Below, in pieces: positions 7,599-11,426 of a DNA stretch of 11,426 nt. Position 1 is the first letter of the stretch. The number at the start of each line of letters is the position of its first letter. Location: positions 1 through 11,426 of the forward strand of contig CALJEW010000398.1 in NCBI GenBank assembly GCA_938074585.1. Direction: 5' to 3'. The translations under genes and the position numbers were made by a program. The notes under the pieces were generated by a model that was not told the origin of the DNA, made no database searches, and was given only the letters and a program-made list of their open reading frames with translations. Source of the DNA: an uncultured Rhodospirillales bacterium (GTDB lineage Bacteria > Pseudomonadota > Alphaproteobacteria > Rhodospirillales > Casp-alpha2).

Positions 7599-8576
7599 TT
7601 AAACGTTGTAAAAAGTCTTATACCATTCGACAAATTGCGGAATTCCCTGATCAATTGTTGTTGAAGGGACGAATCCGAAATCTCGCTTCGTTGGATCAAT
7701 ATCAGCATAGGTTTCTTTAACATCCCCAGGCTGCATTGGTAAAAACTCGATTTCTGCTTTCACGCCTAATGCATCTTCAATCAGCGAAATAAACCGCATT
7801 AAAGGCTCTGAACTGTTATTGCCTATGTTGTAAACTTTATGAGGTGTTGCGTTTGTTGCCGTCGGGGGCTTACCAAGGCCACCCAGAATCCCAGCAACGA
7901 TATCTTCAACATATGTAAAGTCGCGACGCATATCACCGTTATTAAAAACGGGGATTTTCTCTCCAGCCAGAATCTTTTTAACAAAAATAAACGCCGACAT
8001 ATCTGGGCGTCCCCAAGGACCATAGACCGTAAAGAATCGAAGCCCCGTCAACCGTAATCCAAACATGTGAGAATAAGAATGCGACATCAATTCAACAGAT
8101 TTTTTAGTAGCTGCATACAGAGATACCGGTGTGTCCGTCTGATCATCTACGGAAAAAGGAAGTTTCGTATTCGTTCCATATACGCTTGACGATGACGCAT
8201 ACATCATATGCTCAAGATGCTTCAATTTTCGGGCCATTTCTAGCATCACCAACTGGCCTTCAATATTAGCATTTGTATAGGCATATGGATTCACAAGCGA
8301 ATACCGAACCCCTGCCTGAGCTGCTAAATGAATAATGGATGTAATATCCAGATGACGATCAATCACATCTCCCATCGCATCTTTATCTGCAATGTTGGCC
8401 TTTATGAAACTGAAATTTTCATGCACCAACAGACGACTAAGCCGGGCTTCTTTTAAAGTTACATCATAATAATCATTGAGGATATCAACACCAATGACGC
8501 GACGGCCTTGGCTTAACAAAGCTTGAATAGTGTGAAATCCAATAAATCCAGCGGCGCCAGTAATAAGTATGGTCAT
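7599..8576 (-). CDS. NAD-dependent epimerase, probable UDP-glucuronate 4-epimerase
   Basis: A 325-residue extended short-chain dehydrogenase/reductase that would interconvert UDP-glucuronate and UDP-galacturonate for surface polysaccharide. The NAD-binding GAAGFIG is at residues 7-13, the active-site SSSSVYG at 128-134, and the catalytic pair Y154 and K158 in YAATKKSVE. Substrate-region signatures are LRFFTVYGPWGRPDM (179-193) and RRDFTYVEDIV (217-227); the first is characteristic of the UDP-glucuronate 4-epimerase (CapI-like) branch. The length agrees with that group (about 320-340). The start ATG at 8574-8576 lacks a clear Shine-Dalgarno. It is the first gene of the epimerase-transporter-globin unit, and no glycosyltransferase or other polysaccharide gene lies in the window, so its supply role is inferred from family alone. 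Confidence 0.9.
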   Translation of the reverse strand: MTILITGAAGFIGFHTIQALLSQGRRVIGVDILNDYYDVTLKEARLSRLLVHENFSFIKANIADKDAMGDVIDRHLDITSIIHLAAQAGVRYSLVNPYAYTNANIEGQLVMLEMARKLKHLEHMMYASSSSVYGTNTKLPFSVDDQTDTPVSLYAATKKSVELMSHSYSHMFGLRLTGLRFFTVYGPWGRPDMSAFIFVKKILAGEKIPVFNNGDMRRDFTYVEDIVAGILGGLGKPPTATNATPHKVYNIGNNSSEPLMRFISLIEDALGVKAEIEFLPMQPGDVKETYADIDPTKRDFGFVPSTTIDQGIPQFVEWYKTFYNV

Positions 8577-8620
8577 AATTTTGAAATTTTCATAATATTA
8601 AGAAACAAGTTTATTTGAAT

Positions 8621-8634
8621 AAGGGTATACCCTT
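8621..8634. promoter_or_regulatory. Perfect 14-base palindrome, candidate operator
   Basis: AAGGGTATACCCTT is its own reverse complement and lies 45-58 bases upstream of the epimerase ATG, in AT-rich sequence. On the minus strand a TTGAGA (8640-8645), five of six matches to a -35 box, sits just upstream, so the palindrome would fall in or near the promoter spacer. No -10 box of matching quality was found. The form suits a dimeric repressor site, but the binder is unknown. Confidence 0.35.
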
Positions 8635-8667
8635 TGGTTTCTCAAATTGCACTCGACTATTTCTATT

Positions 8668-8947
8668 TCAAATCAAAACAATATGAAGTAGATACAATAA
8701 GGTGTTTTTGGAAATCCCTATAGCACTGGCATACAGCATGCTTGAGAAATGTTTAACAATAATTGTTGCATCCGCTTGCAACTGGTCCAAAGAAAAATCT
8801 TTTTCAAGGTCTAATTTGGGCTCAACCGCATAAGTAGTATCTGGGTTGCTAATATTAGAAAAAGTTATTTGAATTACCCATTGCCTATCAACTTTACGGA
8901 ATAGAATAATGTTGATAATCCATCACACAGTAACCGTTGATGGACAT
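8668..8947 (-). pseudogene. Unrecognised small gene interrupted by a one-base frameshift
   Basis: On the minus strand an ATG at 8945-8947 opens MSINGYCVMDYQHYSIP and stops at TAA 8894-8896. One base further on, another frame is open from 8922 to TGA 8668-8670 and, from the junction, continues KVDRQWVIQITFSN and later AVEPKLDLEKDF and ADATIIVKHFSSMLYAS. Joining the two at CCG-T-AAA gives one 92-residue protein-like sequence; the second frame alone has no ATG, GTG or TTG near its beginning. The composition, with ordered charged and hydrophobic segments, is more protein-like than the surrounding spacer. No family is recognised and no strong Shine-Dalgarno precedes either ATG. Explanations are a recent pseudogene, a sequencing indel, or (least likely) +1 frameshifting at the stop codon. 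It lies 91 bases upstream of the epimerase on the same strand. Confidence 0.35.
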
Positions 8948-9054
8948 TTGAACTAAAATATATCTAAATTTGTAGTTTTTCCTGACTTCACCTTGGTTAT
9001 CAGAGTGCTCTTAAGACGTGAATAGTGGTTTTACAATCCAAACCACAACACACG

Positions 9055-9068
9055 GGCTATAAATAGCC
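9055..9068. repeat. Short dyad GGCTAT-AA-ATAGCC
   Basis: Two perfect six-base inverted arms around a two-base centre, about 135 bases upstream of the oxidoreductase start. No T-run follows on either strand, so it is not an intrinsic terminator. It could be an upstream operator or chance. Confidence 0.3.
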
Positions 9069-9126
9069 ATAAATCAGGAAACCGGCCTTAAACTCTTTCA
9101 AATTTTAAAAGTTTTCATTTCGACGA

Positions 9127-9155
9127 TTGTACCTCTTAGTCCCAAAGGGTACATT
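9127..9155 (+). promoter_or_regulatory. Candidate promoter of the oxidoreductase gene with inverted repeat in its spacer
   Basis: TTGTAC (9127-9132) and TACATT (9150-9155) are 17 bases apart, about 45 bases before the ATG; each is a partial match to the sigma-70 consensus. An imperfect inverted repeat, GTACCTCTT (9129-9137) against AAAGGGTAC (9144-9152), fills the spacer with a six-base centre. An operator placed there would be well positioned to control initiation. AAGGGTA is shared with the palindrome at 8621. Confidence 0.3.
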
Positions 9156-9200
9156 AGATGTAAATTAAATGTTAATACATAAATCCGATGGGGTTATCTA

Positions 9201-11426
9201 ATGGGCTTACTCGACGTATCACTTGATCATAAATACACCTTAAAACGTGGCCGTATTTTCCTAACAGGTACACAGGCCCTCGTTCGCCTAACACTAATGC
9301 AACGCCAGCGAGACGAGCAAGTCGGTTTAAATACAGCCGGTTATGTATCAGGATACCGGGGCTCACCATTAGGCGGGATGGATAAAGAGTTCAATAATGC
9401 CAAACAACTATTAAAGGCCCACCATGTAAAGTTCCACCCAGCTGTAAATGAAGATTTAGCCGCTACTGCTGTCTGGGGCACACAGCAAATTAATTTATTT
9501 CCGGATTCCAATTACGATGGCGTTTTCGGCATGTGGTATGGAAAAGGCCCAGGCGTTGACCGTTCAGGAGACGCTTTTCGCCATGCCAATTTTGCAGGAA
9601 CCGCACCAAATGGCGGTGTTTTGGTTATGGCAGGTGATGACCCAGCCTGCAAATCATCGACAGTCCCAAGCCAGTCTGAACACGCATTGATAGATGCGAA
9701 TATCCCCATTTTAAACCCAGTCAATGTCCAAGAAATTTTGGATTTTGGGATCTACGGTTGGGCGATGTCGCGCTATTCAGGCTGTTGGGTTGGAATGAAA
9801 TGCATTACCGATACTGTAGATACTTCCGCATCAGTGGATGTTGATACAGACCGCGTCAAAATTGTAATTCCAACTGATTTTGAAATGCCCGATGACGGGT
9901 TGCATATCCGCTGGCCCGACCCAGCCCTTGATCAAGAACTTCGTCTCCAAAAGCACAAAATCTATGCAGCCCTTGCTTTTGCCCGGGCCAATAAAATTAA
10001 TTACACGACAATGGACAGCAAAAAGCCACGTTTCGGTATTGTGTCTACGGGCAAAAGTTATTTGGATACCCTACAAGCGCTAAATGATTTGGGTATTGAT
10101 CAGGATGAAGCCGAACGCATTGGTATACGTCTTTATAAAGTGGGCATGCCTTGGCCGTTGGAACCTGATGGTATTCGTAAATTTACTGAAGGATTAGATG
10201 AGATTCTAGTCATTGAAGAAAAGCGCGCGGTTATTGAAAACCAACTTAAAGAGCAGCTTTACAATTGGAACCCAAATGTACGGCCCCGTGTTATTGGTAA
10301 ACTCAATGAAGCTGGTGATTGGATTTTACCGTCGGCTGGTGAATTAACACCAGCCCGCATTGCCCACGTGATTGCTGACAGAATTCAAAATTTTCATAAA
10401 AGTCCATCGATTACCGACCGCCTAAATTTTCTAGAAGCAAAAGAACGGACCATCCTAGAGCACAAAACCTCAGTTCAGCGTATCCCTTACTTCTGCTCAG
10501 GTTGCCCGCATAACTCATCGACAAAAATCCCAGATGGATCACGCGCTTTAGCTGGGATTGGTTGTCACTACATGGTCATTTGGATGGATCGAAATACCTC
10601 AACGTTCACCCACATGGGGGCGGAAGGTGTTTCATGGATTGGCCAATCTCCGTTCACCGACACAGAGCACGTGTTCACCAATTTAGGAGACGGCACCTAT
10701 TTCCATTCAGGTATCATGGCGATCCGCGCCAGTGTAGCCGCCAAAGTAAACATTACATATAAGATTCTTTATAACGATACTGTTGCCATGACCGGTGGGC
10801 AAACTATGGATGGGCCGCTTGATCCTGCCATCATTAGCCGACAGGTTTCAGCTGAAGGAGCTAAACGAGTTATTGTTGTTTCTGATGAGCCCGACAAATA
10901 CCTACTTAATGCCAACTTTGCCTCCAGTGTGACATTCCACCACCGCGATGATCTAGATGGTTTACAAAAAGAATTACGCCAAGTTAAAGGTGTCAGCGTT
11001 CTGATTTATGATCAAACCTGTGCTGCGGAAAAACGCCGCCGTCGCAAGCGTGGACTTTTCCCCGACCCGTCAAAACGAGTGTTTATCAATGAAGCGGTAT
11101 GTGAAGGCTGTGGCGATTGCGGTGTTCAATCAAATTGCGTATCAATCATGCCTGTCGAGACGGATTTGGGCCGTAAACGCGCTATAAACCAATCGGCGTG
11201 TAACAAGGATTTCCGATGCTTGGATGGGTTTTGCCCAAGCTTTGTTACGGTTCTAGGTGCTGAACCCCGCAAAAGACAATCGCTACAAGACGCTCCGTTC
11301 GAAGTCCTCCCCTTGCCTGCTCAAGCTTCATGTGAGAATCCGTATTCAATTGTTGTTACCGGCGTTGGCGGCACTGGTGTTGTGACGATTGGTGCGATTC
11401 TATCAATGGCCGCTCATATGGAAAAC
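9201..11426 (+). CDS. Indolepyruvate ferredoxin oxidoreductase, fused alpha/beta subunits (partial at window end)
   Basis: The frame is open for 742 codons from ATG 9201 to the window end, so the stop is missing; alphaproteobacterial single-chain versions run to about 1150 residues. The enzyme oxidatively decarboxylates aryl 2-oxoacids (indolepyruvate, phenylpyruvate) to acyl-CoA, reducing ferredoxin, in aromatic amino-acid catabolism. Visible parts: pyrimidine-type thiamine-diphosphate domain with GYRGSPLGG (51-59) and E84 in NEDLAATA; a middle domain; FCSGCPHN (431-438) opening the diphosphate-binding domain with GDGTY (496-500) and NDTVAMTGGQ; a ferredoxin-like cysteine cluster C634, C637, C640, C646 followed by C667, C673, C678; and the start of the gamma/beta domain with GVGGTG (721-726). 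GGGG lies seven bases before the ATG. It is transcribed alone, away from the epimerase unit. Confidence 0.95.
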   Translation, partial: MGLLDVSLDHKYTLKRGRIFLTGTQALVRLTLMQRQRDEQVGLNTAGYVSGYRGSPLGGMDKEFNNAKQLLKAHHVKFHPAVNEDLAATAVWGTQQINLFPDSNYDGVFGMWYGKGPGVDRSGDAFRHANFAGTAPNGGVLVMAGDDPACKSSTVPSQSEHALIDANIPILNPVNVQEILDFGIYGWAMSRYSGCWVGMKCITDTVDTSASVDVDTDRVKIVIPTDFEMPDDGLHIRWPDPALDQELRLQKHKIYAALAFARANKINYTTMDSKKPRFGIVSTGKSYLDTLQALNDLGIDQDEAERIGIRLYKVGMPWPLEPDGIRKFTEGLDEILVIEEKRAVIENQLKEQLYNWNPNVRPRVIGKLNEAGDWILPSAGELTPARIAHVIADRIQNFHKSPSITDRLNFLEAKERTILEHKTSVQRIPYFCSGCPHNSSTKIPDGSRALAGIGCHYMVIWMDRNTSTFTHMGAEGVSWIGQSPFTDTEHVFTNLGDGTYFHSGIMAIRASVAAKVNITYKILYNDTVAMTGGQTMDGPLDPAIISRQVSAEGAKRVIVVSDEPDKYLLNANFASSVTFHHRDDLDGLQKELRQVKGVSVLIYDQTCAAEKRRRRKRGLFPDPSKRVFINEAVCEGCGDCGVQSNCVSIMPVETDLGRKRAINQSACNKDFRCLDGFCPSFVTVLGAEPRKRQSLQDAPFEVLPLPAQASCENPYSIVVTGVGGTGVVTIGAILSMAAHMEN

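Larger units (their letters stand above)
8577..9200. other. 624-base divergent intergenic region
   Basis: AT-rich region between the minus-strand epimerase and the plus-strand oxidoreductase. It must contain promoters for both. It holds a 14-base perfect palindrome near the epimerase, a frameshifted small reading frame (8668-8947, minus), a six-base-arm dyad at 9055-9068 and an imperfect hairpin over a possible promoter at 9127-9155. No tRNA, riboswitch or repeat array was recognised. Confidence 0.6.

Noticed and set aside
8755..8782. Two neighbouring dyads, AACAAT-A-ATTGTT and GTTGCA-TCCGCT-TGCAAC
   Set aside because: They fall inside the putative small coding frame and have no T-run; in AT-rich sequence such short arms are expected by chance.
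8738..8833. Plus-strand 31-codon frame with a hydrophobic start (MLEKCLTIIVASAC)
   Set aside because: Short, without a ribosome site, and antisense to the more protein-like frame at 8668-8922.
9172..9724. Minus-strand frames of 65 and 70 codons
   Set aside because: They are antisense shadows of the indolepyruvate ferredoxin oxidoreductase start region.

Overview
The window reads as ordinary chromosome of an alphaproteobacterium, probably a marine Rhodospirillales- or SAR116-like lineage. This is inferred from moderate base composition, protein style (a single-chain indolepyruvate ferredoxin oxidoreductase, a PepF/M3 oligopeptidase and a group III truncated globin) and tight, mostly housekeeping gene packing. 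No rRNA, tRNA, CRISPR array, insertion sequence, integrase or phage gene was seen, and no convincing multi-gene novel system was found.

Layout, left to right. (1) 2-562 (+): C-terminal half of an MFS exporter that enters from outside the window. (2) 579-2130 (-): a two-gene operon, transcribed RidA-type deaminase then iron-containing alcohol dehydrogenase. (3) 2131-2590: a gap with one weak small ORF on the minus strand that may be decayed. (4) 2591-4363 (-): oligoendopeptidase F, divergent from (5) 4486-6270 (+): a long-chain acyl-CoA synthetase that most likely starts at TTG. (6) 6272-8576 (-): a compact unit transcribed UDP-glucuronate 4-epimerase, then EamA/DMT transporter, then group III truncated haemoglobin. 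It converges on the acyl-CoA synthetase with one base between the stop codons. (7) 8577-9200: a 624-base AT-rich divergent gap with several dyads and what looks like a one-base-frameshifted small gene. (8) 9201-end (+): the first 742 codons of a fused indolepyruvate ferredoxin oxidoreductase that runs off the window.

The metabolic theme is general catabolism: fatty-acid activation, peptide trimming, aromatic 2-oxoacid oxidation, alcohol/aldehyde interconversion and imine clean-up. The neighbours do not build one pathway. The points most worth a second look are the globin gene, whose conserved N-terminus lies upstream of the only conventional start and leaves ATA as the best-placed initiator; the frameshifted small reading frame at 8668-8947; and the palindromes in the epimerase/oxidoreductase divergent region.
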